From: an uncultured Collinsella sp.
GTDB lineage: Bacteria; Actinomycetota; Coriobacteriia; Coriobacteriales; Coriobacteriaceae
NCBI GenBank assembly: GCA_900541185.1
Contig: UQIQ01000004.1
Location: forward strand, 1 to 56,490
DNA: 56,490 nucleotides
Reading direction: 5' to 3'
The translations under genes were made by a program, and so were the position numbers. Position 1 is the first letter of the stretch, and each line of letters starts with the position of its first letter. Positions 16,673 through 25,935 of the stretch are shown one piece after another. The notes beneath the pieces were generated by a model, which was not told the origin of the DNA, made no database searches, and saw only the letters and a list, made by a program, of their open reading frames with translations.

Positions 16673-16940
16673 GGGACGCGCTTTCCCGATGGCAGCCCAG
16701 GCGGAAAGCACGTCCCGGAATCCGCGCTCAGACTGGGACGTAGTTTCCGGATGATGCCTCAAGCGGAAACTGCGACCCGGAATCGAGCCGTAGAGTGGGA
16801 TATGCTTTCCCAATGGCAGCTCAAGCGGAAAATACATCCCGGAATCTAAGCTCGGAATGGGATGTATTTTCCAGATGGCGGGCTCAGCGGAAAATACGAC
16901 CCGGAATTTGCTCTGAGAACGGGACACGCTTTCCCGTCGA
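16673..16940. repeat. 62-bp-period tandem hairpin array
   Basis: Units begin at 16673, 16735, 16797, 16859 and 16921 (the last is partial), an exact 62-nt spacing. Each has a left arm GGGA-x5-TTTCC, a spacer like GATGGCAGCTCAAGC, a right arm GGAAA-x6-CCC and the tail GGAATC. Arms within a unit are partly complementary, and the right arm of unit 3 is the exact 14-nt complement of the left arm of unit 4. The period is not a multiple of three, so it is not protein coding. It ends about 90 nt before the patatin-like gene. Confidence 0.85.
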
Positions 16941-17029
16941 CCGCTCCGCCCCCTCAACTCCAAAACCTGCGCTCTCTCCATCCCAAAACTGGGTAGAAGA
17001 AGGCCAAAACGCAATCGCAGGAGGTCAAT

Positions 17030-17908
17030 ATGACTGCAGAAGATAAGGCAAAGAACGCCGGCAAGGTCGCGCTCGTTTTGGAGGGCGGCAGCTTCCGCGG
17101 GCAATTTACCGCGGGCGTGCTCGACGTTCTCATGGAGGCCGGCGTCGAGATTCCGGCTGTCTACGGTGTATCGGCCGGTGCCCTCAACGGCGTGAACTAC
17201 AAGTCGCACCAGATCGGCCGTGCCAACCGCATCAACCTGGCTTTCTGCAACGACAGCCGCTTTATGGGCGCCGCATCGTTTGCGTCCACGGGCTCTATTG
17301 TGGGTTACGACTTTATCTTCAACGATGTCCAGGACCGCCTGGATCCCTTTGACAACGAGACGTTCGACGCGAGCCCCATCGAGATGTATGCCGTCGCGAC
17401 GGACATGCTGTTTGGAACCGCCACGTACCTTCCGGTCAAAAGCGCCGTGCTCGACCTCGACGCTGTGCGCGCATCGACGTCGCTGCCGCTGGTGACGCCG
17501 CCGGTCGAGATTGACGGGCACAAATACGTCGACGGTGGCGTAGCCGATTCGATCCCCATCGAGCACGTGCTGGAGGTGGCGGGCTTCGACCGCGCGGTTG
17601 TCATTGTCACGCAGGACCGCTCATACGAGAAAAAGCCCTACGAGTTTATGCCTGCCGCGCGCGCCCGCTATGCCGACTACCCCTATCTGCTCGAGGGAAT
17701 CGAGACGCGCCACGACCGTTACAACATCCAGCGCATGCACCTGTGGAAGTATGAGCGCGAGGGCCGTGCGCTGGTCGTCGCTCCGCAAAAGCCGGTCGAG
17801 GTCGGCCATGTCGAGCACGATTCGGCAAAGCTTTTGGACCTGTATATTCAGGGCCGCCAGGAGGCAAAGCGCCTACTGAGTGATATCGAGGCGTTTGTCG
17901 AGCGCTAG
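17030..17908 (+). CDS. Patatin-like phospholipase family protein
   Basis: Acyl hydrolase of 292 aa in the patatin/RssA-like family, with a Ser-Asp dyad. Motifs are the oxyanion loop LEGGSFRGQFTAGVLD (residues 17-32), nucleophile Ser48 in GVSAG, and Asp168 in YVDGG. There is no signal peptide, so it is probably cytoplasmic and acts on lipids. AGGAGG sits 8 nt before the ATG. It stands alone between the repeat array and the ribosomal protein operon. Confidence 0.9.
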   Translation: MTAEDKAKNAGKVALVLEGGSFRGQFTAGVLDVLMEAGVEIPAVYGVSAGALNGVNYKSHQIGRANRINLAFCNDSRFMGAASFASTGSIVGYDFIFNDVQDRLDPFDNETFDASPIEMYAVATDMLFGTATYLPVKSAVLDLDAVRASTSLPLVTPPVEIDGHKYVDGGVADSIPIEHVLEVAGFDRAVVIVTQDRSYEKKPYEFMPAARARYADYPYLLEGIETRHDRYNIQRMHLWKYEREGRALVVAPQKPVEVGHVEHDSAKLLDLYIQGRQEAKRLLSDIEAFVER

Positions 17909-17971
17909 CGTCGCGACGTCATGACCCATGGACGACATGTGCAGAAACTCTGGTCGGAGCCAAAATTCCTG

Positions 17972-17999
17972 TTGACTCGGGCGGCGAGCGGGGTAATAT
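17972..17999 (+). promoter_or_regulatory. Promoter of rplM-rpsI
   Basis: TTGACT (17972-17977) and TAATAT (17994-17999) are 16 nt apart, close to the sigma-70 consensus. Transcription would start about 60 nt before rplM. Confidence 0.75.
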
Positions 18000-18065
18000 G
18001 GACGGGTTACTTGCAGAGCCCCGTGAATCTCTGTAACAACACGTACTGTACATGGAGGAGTCTAA

Positions 18066-18509
18066 GTGATTTCGAAATCGACTCACTACGCCAAGCAGGG
18101 CGAGGTCCAGCGCAACTGGGTTCTCGTCGACGCCGATGGTGCTGTCCTGGGCCGTCTTGCCACCCAGATCGCAATGATCCTGCGCGGTAAGAACAAGCCC
18201 CAGTTCACGCCCAACAGCGACTGCGGCGACTTCGTTGTCGTCATCAACGCCGATAAGGTCCAGCTTACCGGTAACAAGGCCGACACGAAGACCTATTATC
18301 GCCACAGCGGCTACAACGGCGGCCTCAAGGCTGAGAGCTTCCGCCAGGCTATGGAGAAGCACCCGGAGAAGGTCATCGAGCGCGCCGTTCGCGGCATGCT
18401 GCCCAAGACCACCCTCGGCCGTGCCCAGATGACCAAGCTTAAGGTCTACGCTGGTGCCGAGCATCCGCACGCTGCCCAGAACCCCACGAAGATTGAGCTG
18501 GAGGCTTAA
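18066..18509 (+). CDS. rplM: 50S ribosomal protein L13
   Basis: Large-subunit protein L13 (147 aa), an early 23S rRNA binder. Family motifs are present: WVLVDADGAVLGRLAT, ILRGKNKPQFTP, the D-x-YYRHSGYNGG stretch and AVRGMLPKTTLGR. Translation starts with GTG 18066 after TGGAGGAG. It is followed 2 nt later by rpsI, the conserved bacterial pair. Confidence 0.97.
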   Translation: MISKSTHYAKQGEVQRNWVLVDADGAVLGRLATQIAMILRGKNKPQFTPNSDCGDFVVVINADKVQLTGNKADTKTYYRHSGYNGGLKAESFRQAMEKHPEKVIERAVRGMLPKTTLGRAQMTKLKVYAGAEHPHAAQNPTKIELEA

Positions 18510-18511
18510 AG

Positions 18512-18907
<396 letters not shown>

Positions 18908-18939
18908 GGTTTTATCTCCTTACGAGATACAATGTACAA

Positions 18940-18980
18940 GCGGGGCCTGCCGATTGCTCGGCGGGTCCCGCTTTTCTTTT
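18940..18980 (+). terminator. Terminator of rplM-rpsI
   Basis: GCGGGGCCTGCCGA / TCGGCGGGTCCCGC hairpin followed by TTTTCTTTTT. Confidence 0.92.
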
Positions 18981-19030
18981 TCGACTAGGGTGGGCGACTG
19001 CGTTTTGCCCACTTGGGAAGGAGCGATCCT

Positions 19031-20368
19031 ATGCCCCAGAACATCTTCGGTACCGATGGCGTCCGTGGCGTCGCCAACGCCGACCTCTCGTGCGACCTTG
19101 CATTTCGTCTGGGCCGCGCGGCGACCAAGTTCCTTGGCCCGGACATTTGCATCGGTCGCGATACGCGTCTTTCGGGCACCATGCTCGAGAGTGCTCTGAC
19201 CGCCGGCATTATGGCCGAGGGCGGTCGCCCGCATTGCTGCGGCGTTATCCCTACGCCGGCCGTGGCGCTGCTCACCGTTCAAAACGAGCTCGACGGCGGC
19301 ATCGTCATCTCTGCTTCGCATAATCCGCCGGAGTTCAACGGCATCAAGTTCTTTAGCCGCAAGGGTATGAAGCTTCCCGATGCTGTCGAGGAAGAGATCA
19401 GCGCCTGGGTCATGTCCGAGGAAGCCATGGCTGCCGACACGCTGCCGACCGGTACCGGCGTGGGCCACATCATCAAGATGAAGGATGCCCGCAAGGCATA
19501 TGTCGATCATGCCATCGATACGCTCGATGGCCTGAGGCTCGATGGCCTGGTCGTTGCCGTCGACTGCGGTCACGGTGCTTCCTGCCAGACCACGCCCGCC
19601 GCGCTGCAGCGCCTAGGCGCCACGGTCCATGCCATCAACACCGATTATTGCGGCACCGACATTAACGTTGAGTGCGGCTCTACGCACCTTGAGCCCCTGC
19701 GCGAGCTCGTGCTGCGCACCCATGCTGACATCGGTCTGGCCCACGACGGCGACGCCGACCGCGTGCTCTTTGTGGACAGCGAGGGCAATGAGATCGACGG
19801 TGACTACATCCTGGCTATCTGCGGTTCTGACCTCGCCGCTCGCGGCAAGCTCGCCAACTCCGAGATCGTCTCGACCGTCATGTGCAACCTGGGCTTCTCC
19901 ATCGCTATGAAGGAGCAGGGCTTCGAGATGGTCCAGACCGCCGTGGGCGACCGCTACGTTCTGGAGCGCATGCTCGCGGACGGCGCCGTCATCGGCGGCG
20001 AGCAGTCCGGCCACATCATCTTCCTGGAGCACAACACCACCGGTGACGGCCTGGTGACGGCTCTGCAGCTGCTGGCCGTGCTCAAGCGCACTGGTCGTAC
20101 CCTCACTGATCTTGCCGGCATCATGAAGAAGTACCCGCAGGTACTCGTCAACGTGCATTCCGACAACAAGGCCGGTCTGGACGATTGCCAGCCCATCTGG
20201 GATGCCGTCGCTGCTGCCGAGAAAGAGCTTGACGGCCGCGGCCGCATTCTGGTGCGCCCGAGCGGTACCGAGCCGCTGGTCCGCGTGATGGCTGAGGCCG
20301 AGACGCACGAGCTGACTCAGCGCGTTGTCGACGACATCGTCGAGGTTGTCAAGCGCGAACTTCCCTAA
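19031..20368 (+). CDS. glmM: Phosphoglucosamine mutase
   Basis: Interconverts glucosamine-6-phosphate and glucosamine-1-phosphate for UDP-GlcNAc and peptidoglycan synthesis. The protein is 445 aa, standard for the family. It has the FGTDGVRG start, phosphoserine Ser96 in ISASHNPP, the Mg site HDGDADR, sugar loop GGEQSGH and phosphate loop RPSGTEPLVRVM. The start is ATG 19031 with GGGAAGGAGCG upstream. With nagB and an EIIA gene next to it, the region links sugar uptake to amino-sugar metabolism. Confidence 0.96.
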   Translation: MPQNIFGTDGVRGVANADLSCDLAFRLGRAATKFLGPDICIGRDTRLSGTMLESALTAGIMAEGGRPHCCGVIPTPAVALLTVQNELDGGIVISASHNPPEFNGIKFFSRKGMKLPDAVEEEISAWVMSEEAMAADTLPTGTGVGHIIKMKDARKAYVDHAIDTLDGLRLDGLVVAVDCGHGASCQTTPAALQRLGATVHAINTDYCGTDINVECGSTHLEPLRELVLRTHADIGLAHDGDADRVLFVDSEGNEIDGDYILAICGSDLAARGKLANSEIVSTVMCNLGFSIAMKEQGFEMVQTAVGDRYVLERMLADGAVIGGEQSGHIIFLEHNTTGDGLVTALQLLAVLKRTGRTLTDLAGIMKKYPQVLVNVHSDNKAGLDDCQPIWDAVAAAEKELDGRGRILVRPSGTEPLVRVMAEAETHELTQRVVDDIVEVVKRELP

Positions 20369-20439
20369 TGGTCAAAAACGGGTGCCAAGTGGTAAACTGT
20401 TAAGGTTATTTTGGTTGATCGGTATGTCCGAGGGGGAGC

Positions 20440-20937
20440 ATGTTCACTAAAGTCCTAAGGTCTTTTGGTATGCGTGGTCGAGTCCTTACGTTGGATGCTC
20501 CCATCTCGGGTGACGTCATTCCGCTCTCCGAGGTAAACGATCAGACGTTTGCCACCGGCCTTTTGGGCCAGGGCGTGGCGATTCAGCCCACCGGAACGCG
20601 CGTGATCGCGCCGGCTGATGCCAAGGTCGAGGCTATTTTTCCCACGGGACACGCCGTTGCGCTTAACACGGTCGATGGCTTGGACGTGCTCATCCACGTT
20701 GGTTTGGACACTGTTCAGCTCGAGGGCAAGCACTTTACCGTACATGCGCAAGTGGGTGACATCGTCCATAAGGGCGATGTGCTCATTGAGTTCGATCGCG
20801 AGGCAATTGCTGCCGAGGGCTACGATGTGACGGTTCCCATCTTGGTGTGCAACTCCGTTGAGTTCTCGAGCATCAAGGGCTCCGTTGGCGTGCATGTCGA
20901 AGAGATGGACCAGCTCATCGTTGCTCGCGAGCGCTAG
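20440..20937 (+). CDS. PTS glucose-type EIIA component
   Basis: Single-domain EIIA of the glucose superfamily, 165 aa. It accepts phosphate from HPr and passes it to an EIIB, and its free form often has regulatory roles. The active site is complete: His71 (GHAVAL) and phosphorylated His86 in VLIHVGLDTV. No EIIB/EIIC gene is nearby, so it may serve a separate permease, as Crr does in enteric bacteria. GAGGGGGAGC precedes the ATG. The N-terminus is short and hydrophilic. Confidence 0.9.
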   Translation: MFTKVLRSFGMRGRVLTLDAPISGDVIPLSEVNDQTFATGLLGQGVAIQPTGTRVIAPADAKVEAIFPTGHAVALNTVDGLDVLIHVGLDTVQLEGKHFTVHAQVGDIVHKGDVLIEFDREAIAAEGYDVTVPILVCNSVEFSSIKGSVGVHVEEMDQLIVARER

Positions 20938-20959
20938 CAAGTGCACGTGGCCATTAGTC

Positions 20960-21208
20960 TACAATTCAAACACGTTTACGGAGGGCGCCCTTGAAAGAGG
21001 ACGCCCTCAGTGGCAAGATGGGATTTGTCCGAAGCTAAAAGGCTTTGGGTCACCGTGGACGGGCAGGGGCCTCGACGCGGCTAGACACGAGACACATACA
21101 TTACGCGACCTCGCCCTGGTGGCCGCACACGTTGGTTGCGGCCGACGCGGGCCGCGGGCAAGTGCTTGTAAGGGAGCCTTGCCTCTCTTGTACGAGAAAG
21201 GACGCGTA
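20960..21208 (+). promoter_or_regulatory. Long structured leader upstream of nagB
   Basis: About 245 nt without a coding frame between a possible -10 box (TACAAT, 20960-20965) and the nagB start. Hairpins visible by eye are GAGGGCG (20981-20987) with CGCCCTC (21002-21008), and GGCCGC (21121-21126) with GCGGCC (21138-21143). The segment GGTGGCC (21118-21124) could instead pair with GGTCACC (21048-21054), which would exclude the second hairpin. Alternative pairings suggest a cis-regulatory RNA. It does not match the glmS ribozyme core I know. Confidence 0.45.
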
Positions 21209-21937
21209 ATGAAGATCATTAAAGCTAAAGACTACGAGGATATGAGCCGCAAGGCCGCTAATATCATCTCGGCCCAGGTTATCCTCAAGCCCGACTGTGT
21301 GCTGGGTCTTGCCACCGGCTCCACCCCGATCGGTGCCTACAAGCAGCTCGCTGCTTGGTACGAGAAGGGCGACGTCGACTTTGCCGAGGTCAGCACCTAC
21401 AACCTGGACGAGTATCGCGGCCTTTCGCACGACGATCCCCAGAGCTATCACTACTTTATGCGTGAGAACTTCTTCGATCACATCAACATCGACCTGAACA
21501 ACACGCATGTGCCCGACGGTTCCAACCCCGACGCCGCCGCTGCCTGCTCTGAGTACGACAAGATCGTCGCCGCCGCCGGTTACCCGGATCTGCAGCTGCT
21601 CGGCATTGGCAACAACGGCCACATCGGCTTCAACGAGCCCGATGACCACTTCTCCAAGGGCACGCACTGCGTCGACCTCACCGAGAGCACCATTCAGGCC
21701 AACAGCCGCCTGTTCGACAGCATCGACGACGTTCCCCGTCAGGCCTACACCATGGGTACCCAGACCATCATGTATGCCCGCATGATCCTGGTCGTCGCCA
21801 ACGGCGAGGCCAAGGCTCAGGCCGTGCATGACATGTGCTACGGTCCGGTTACGCCCGCGTGCCCGGCTTCGATCCTGCAGCTGCACACCAACTGCGTTGT
21901 CGTTGCCGACGAGGCCGCCCTTTCGCTCTGCGAGTAG
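21209..21937 (+). CDS. nagB: Glucosamine-6-phosphate deaminase
   Basis: Converts glucosamine-6-phosphate to fructose-6-phosphate and ammonia, the entry of amino sugars into glycolysis. The protein is 242 aa with GLATGSTPIGAYK, YNLDEYRGLSHDDPQSY, the GIGNNGHIGFNEP active-site motif and QTIMYARMI. The ATG at 21209 is preceded by GAGAAAGGA. It opposes GlmM in the flux of glucosamine-6-phosphate and lies behind an unusual long leader. Confidence 0.95.
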   Translation: MKIIKAKDYEDMSRKAANIISAQVILKPDCVLGLATGSTPIGAYKQLAAWYEKGDVDFAEVSTYNLDEYRGLSHDDPQSYHYFMRENFFDHINIDLNNTHVPDGSNPDAAAACSEYDKIVAAAGYPDLQLLGIGNNGHIGFNEPDDHFSKGTHCVDLTESTIQANSRLFDSIDDVPRQAYTMGTQTIMYARMILVVANGEAKAQAVHDMCYGPVTPACPASILQLHTNCVVVADEAALSLCE

Positions 21938-21970
21938 CGCGAATCCTGCACCTCGACATAGCCTTGCCTA

Positions 21971-21997
21971 AGGCCTCCGCTTTGCGGGGGCCTTTTT
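21971..21997 (+). terminator. nagB terminator
   Basis: AGGCCTCCGC / GCGGGGGCCT hairpin (with one G-U pair) followed by TTTTT. Confidence 0.88.
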
Positions 21998-22385
21998 GCT
22001 ATCCCTTTCCGCCCGCTTGACCAAAATCTTGCCGCAAGCTTGACGAATGCCGGATGTCCAACAGTTTGATTCATTTCATACCAGATTCTATGCAAAAATG
22101 CCACTAAAAGGTCGTAGACGGTAGCGGGTGCTAGGCGAGTTGAATGACATAGCTGAACCTTGTTCATCTGCGTTACACTGCCGCTTAGATGGGACAAGCT
22201 GACAAGCTCATTTACCTGCTTAAAGACCGATTAGTCGGGGGATTAATAACAATCGGCCCTCGCTGTACAAAAACTTGCCGCTTGCGTACCGAAAGACAAC
22301 CTAAAACACAAAACCGCTCTATTCATAGCGCGGCTTGTATGGTCTTGCGGTTACAGTGTCCATACGGTCGAGTTGAGGAGCGGGC
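21998..22385. other. Upstream region of the large regulator
   Basis: No gene or clear structured element. The stretch is AT-richer than the genes around it and should hold the promoter of the 999-aa regulator. Only the ribosome binding site GAGGAGCG at 22375-22382 is clear. Confidence 0.4.
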
Positions 22386-25385
22386 ATGGTAAACGATTTG
22401 AGCGGTATAGACGACCTCGAGCTGATGCCGCTGGGCGGAGGCTATATGGTGCGACGCGAACGCTTGATGAATGAGCTTATCGCCAAGGGCCGAAAGGCCG
22501 GCATCGTGGTTCTCTATGCGCCCGACGGGTTTGGGAAGACCTCGGTGCTGCTGCAGTACACCCATGAGGTTAAATGCGACCCGACGCGAGGCCCCGTGCG
22601 GATTATCGAGGCCGATCGCGCCATTGGGCGCGAGGTGTTTATGCAGCTCGAGGTGGTTACCGAAGAACTCAAAGACAAACCGCACTCCCTTATCGCGATT
22701 GATAATGTGCCAAACCTCGATCAGCGCGATACCGAAGACCTCATCGACAGGATTCGCGGCCTGCGCGCCATGGGGGTAGGGGTCTTTATCTCCTGCCGTC
22801 CTTCAAATCGTCAGCTGATTCATGGGCTGGGCGATTCGGTTAAGATCAATGCGCAGATGCTCAAGGTGCATGCCTATGAGTATTCGGCGTGGGCATCGGT
22901 GTTTTCGATCAGCACATCGCTTGACTTTTATCAGCTCACGCAGGGCGTGCCCGAGCTCGTCTCGGCATTGCAGACGGGTCTGTATGGCCAAGGTGACGTA
23001 GCCGGTCTGCTCGAAAACGAGATTGTCAACGTATATGGCGCGGCACTTGTCGATCTGGCTTCGCTCGACAATAATGCGCTGTTTCGCGTGGCATGTCTCA
23101 TGGTTTTGATGGGCGAGGGCAATATCGCAGAACTCGAGGCTTGCGGGGTGAGGCTGTCGATGGTCGACCAGTCCTACTTTGTACGCGACTACCCGATCTT
23201 TGGCTTGGATCCCGCCGAGCGGAGTTTTACGTGTCTGGGCACGGAGGATAACGGACGCTTGCGCTTGCGTAAGTTGGTGGCCGAGGTTCGCCCCGAACTT
23301 GTTCCGAGGGCGGCCCGGATTTTGCTTAAGGCGGGCCGATGCGATGCGGCGATGGGCCTGGCGGACGCCTTTTTGGACCGTGAAGCGGTTCTTGAACTTG
23401 CTGGGCAGTATGGGGTCGATCTTGCTCTGACGGGGCACGGGGCCGATATCTGCCGAGCAGCGCTGGGCACGATCGATGCCGACGATCCGGCTCCAGAGCC
23501 AACGCCTGCCGAAGCGCTTGGCGTATATCTGGCAGCGGTCAGCGTGTCCAATACAAAGCTCGCTCGCTATATGGCATCGGTCGTCGAACGCGGGGGCGAA
23601 CGGGCGGCCTGCGAAATAGACCCTGTTTCATGGAGGGTGGCCCAGACACTGACGGCTGTTTGCTATGGGGACAACGGGCTTGGGCTTCCTACGAACCTGG
23701 CCGTGCCAGAAATAGAGACGTCCCATACCGCACTCGATATGTTGTCTGCGCATATCGAGGTCAAACGCTGTCTGACCGAGCGGGGAAATGACGGCGGCGT
23801 TCTACAACAGCTCAAAACGAGCAGGGCCTACGACTGCGAGCTCGACATCGCGGGGATTGTTATACGGGCCGATAGTATGCTGGTGGAGCTCTTTGACGGG
23901 TCGTTTGCGGGAACCGACGAGCGCGACGACGAGATGACGGTGGTGCGGGAGGCGCTCGACGTACGCGGGCTTAAGGCGATGGCTATCTGGGTGCGCATGG
24001 TGTTGGCGGCACGGCGGCTCCTTTCCGGCTTGCCGGTAACCGACGACGCGGTGTTCAACGAGCTCGATCGTTTTGCCGTGCGCATGCGCGACAACCAGAT
24101 TCAGCTGTTTGGCCTGTTGCTAGAAGGCTGGCAGTCGCTGGCAGAGGGACGACCGGTTAATGCAAAGTTCCGTGCGGTCCAAGTGCTCAAACTTGCCGAG
24201 GAGTCGATTGCGTACATGCGCGATAACGCATTGCTGCTGGAACGCGCGGCATATCTGCGTAACACCTCGATGGTTTCGGTGCGCGAGGAAGCGGAACTAC
24301 TCGATATAAGCCAGACGCAGGTTGGTGGAGCGGAGGCCTGGATGGTGGCGCTGCATTTGGCCTGTGCGGGCCGAGACAGCGATCTTGCGGCCTGGATGTC
24401 CATGAATCGTGCGGGGATTCTAGAGCCATCGTATCGGCTCTTTGCGCGCCTTGCCATGCATTGTCTGGGCGAGCCGGCGGGCAGGATACGCAAGAAGCTT
24501 CCCGTGCGCGAGCTGTCGCGGTACTCGCTGCGCGACGATTTGGAAGGAGAGGGCGAGCGCCTGTTCCAGGCCGGCGAGGTTGAAGCCGTTGATACCATCG
24601 ACCATATCGAGATTCGCATGTTTGGTGCGTTTCGCGCCGAGCGCGATGGGTTTCCCATCACGGACAAAATGTGGCGTCGCAAGAAGGCGGCGACGCTTGC
24701 CGAGCGGCTTGCGCTGGGCATGGATGCGCTCGTCGATCGTGAGACGCTGGCCATGGAGCTGTGGCCCCATGCCGAGTTTAATAGCGCCCGCAACAACCTG
24801 TACTCGACGATATCGCGCTTGCGGTCGGCTTTGGGACCGACGCCGGATGGCAAGTCATGTGTGCTCATCCAAAATGAATGCATTGGGCTCAACGGCGACT
24901 ACGTCAAGACCGATGTACGGCTGTTTGACCAGATAAGCCGCGAGGTTTTGGGAAATCGCACGGGTGCGCGCGGGCCCCATCTGGTCGAGTTGTGCCTTAA
25001 GATTGAGCAGCTTTATGCCGGACCGTTGTATGTTCCCAATGGCTGTAATCCCACCTACTTTTTGCGCATGCGGCGCATTATGCAGTCAAAGTACATCGAT
25101 TGCATGATTAAGGGAGCAAATGCCGCTCTAGAAGAAAACGATCTGCAGTCGGCGATTTGGCTGGCGGAGTCGGGGCTTCGGCAGGAAACGGCGCGCGAGG
25201 ATATGGTGCGCTGTGCTATGCGCGTCTACAGTGCGGCGGGGCGGCGGCGCGATATCGTCGAGCTGTACAGCGGGCATATGCACCACCTGAGGGAGCAGGT
25301 CAATGGCGTGCCCGAGCCCGAGACGCGGCGTCTATACGAGCGCTTGGTGGAGGGGCGGCTCAATCGCGTGCTGGTCGAGCGATAA
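22386..25385 (+). CDS. Large BTAD-domain transcriptional regulator with STAND-like ATPase
   Basis: Protein of 999 aa. The N-terminal third is a P-loop NTPase (YAPDGFGKTS at residues 44-53, with IAIDNVPNLDQ as probable Walker B), like MalT/STAND regulators. The middle is a long helical region, probably repeats. From about residue 740 a winged-helix domain begins (IRMFGAFRAERDG, then MWRRKKAATLAERLAL and ELWPHAEFNSARNNLYSTIS), followed at about 850-980 by a BTAD-like helical domain. This is the SARP-like architecture turned around, with the DNA-binding part at the C-terminus. Ligand and target genes are unknown. It is not in an operon. Confidence 0.85.
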   Translation: MVNDLSGIDDLELMPLGGGYMVRRERLMNELIAKGRKAGIVVLYAPDGFGKTSVLLQYTHEVKCDPTRGPVRIIEADRAIGREVFMQLEVVTEELKDKPHSLIAIDNVPNLDQRDTEDLIDRIRGLRAMGVGVFISCRPSNRQLIHGLGDSVKINAQMLKVHAYEYSAWASVFSISTSLDFYQLTQGVPELVSALQTGLYGQGDVAGLLENEIVNVYGAALVDLASLDNNALFRVACLMVLMGEGNIAELEACGVRLSMVDQSYFVRDYPIFGLDPAERSFTCLGTEDNGRLRLRKLVAEVRPELVPRAARILLKAGRCDAAMGLADAFLDREAVLELAGQYGVDLALTGHGADICRAALGTIDADDPAPEPTPAEALGVYLAAVSVSNTKLARYMASVVERGGERAACEIDPVSWRVAQTLTAVCYGDNGLGLPTNLAVPEIETSHTALDMLSAHIEVKRCLTERGNDGGVLQQLKTSRAYDCELDIAGIVIRADSMLVELFDGSFAGTDERDDEMTVVREALDVRGLKAMAIWVRMVLAARRLLSGLPVTDDAVFNELDRFAVRMRDNQIQLFGLLLEGWQSLAEGRPVNAKFRAVQVLKLAEESIAYMRDNALLLERAAYLRNTSMVSVREEAELLDISQTQVGGAEAWMVALHLACAGRDSDLAAWMSMNRAGILEPSYRLFARLAMHCLGEPAGRIRKKLPVRELSRYSLRDDLEGEGERLFQAGEVEAVDTIDHIEIRMFGAFRAERDGFPITDKMWRRKKAATLAERLALGMDALVDRETLAMELWPHAEFNSARNNLYSTISRLRSALGPTPDGKSCVLIQNECIGLNGDYVKTDVRLFDQISREVLGNRTGARGPHLVELCLKIEQLYAGPLYVPNGCNPTYFLRMRRIMQSKYIDCMIKGANAALEENDLQSAIWLAESGLRQETAREDMVRCAMRVYSAAGRRRDIVELYSGHMHHLREQVNGVPEPETRRLYERLVEGRLNRVLVER

Positions 25386-25417
25386 AAAACGGGCGCCCGA
25401 AGTACTTGGGCACCCGT
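25382..25417 (-). terminator. Terminator of yhbY
   Basis: Read on the minus strand, ACGGGTGCCCA and TCGGGCGCCCGT pair and are followed by TTTTTTATC. It overlaps the end of the convergent regulator gene and may work for both. Confidence 0.85.
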
Positions 25418-25454
25418 AAGCTTGCTATGTGTTGGATCGCCGGATCATTGGCTC

Positions 25455-25754
25455 TTAGACGAGCTTGATCTTCTCGATGTCCTTGCGCGAGGACTCGCGA
25501 TACAGTGAGAACTTGCGGCCGATGACCTGGACGACCTCGGCGTGGCAACGCTCGGCGAGCTCCTCGGCGGCCTCGCGGGCGGAAAGGCTGGAGCCATCGA
25601 GCACGGAGCACTTAACGAGCTCGTGCTTCTCCAGGTAGGCGACCGTCTGCTCGACGGTGCCCTCGTTGACATCGGACTTACCGATGATGATGGCGGGGTT
25701 GAGGTGATGGGCCATGCTGCGAAGCTGCTTGACCTGTGCTCCTGTCAGTGCCAT
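25455..25754 (-). CDS. yhbY: YhbY-family RNA-binding protein (ribosome assembly)
   Basis: CRM-domain protein of 99 aa that binds precursors of the large ribosomal subunit. The family features are present: LTGAQVKQLRSMAHHLNPAIIIGK at the N-terminus, the GTVEQT helix, the LVKCSVL strand and VQVIGRKFSLYRES with the conserved G-x(n)-LYR ending. Length is standard. It is a single gene with its own terminator. Confidence 0.93.
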   Translation of the reverse strand: MALTGAQVKQLRSMAHHLNPAIIIGKSDVNEGTVEQTVAYLEKHELVKCSVLDGSSLSAREAAEELAERCHAEVVQVIGRKFSLYRESSRKDIEKIKLV

Positions 25755-25935
25755 GGGTTCTCGCTTTCTATGTATGGGGCGCCCCGCGACGGGGCCTTAA
25801 TCTACGTGAGCTGTCCCACGATAGCGCAGGAACGGCGCGGTGTGGGGCATGTTTGCCCAGTTCAAAAAGAATGCGGATGCCGAGCGGGAGAACAGCGCGG
25901 GTTACAGGCGGACGTGTACGGCGGCCGAAAGCGGT

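Noticed and set aside
16391..16940. CRISPR array
   Set aside because: The 62-bp units are contiguous and similar over their whole length, with no unique spacers and no cas genes nearby.
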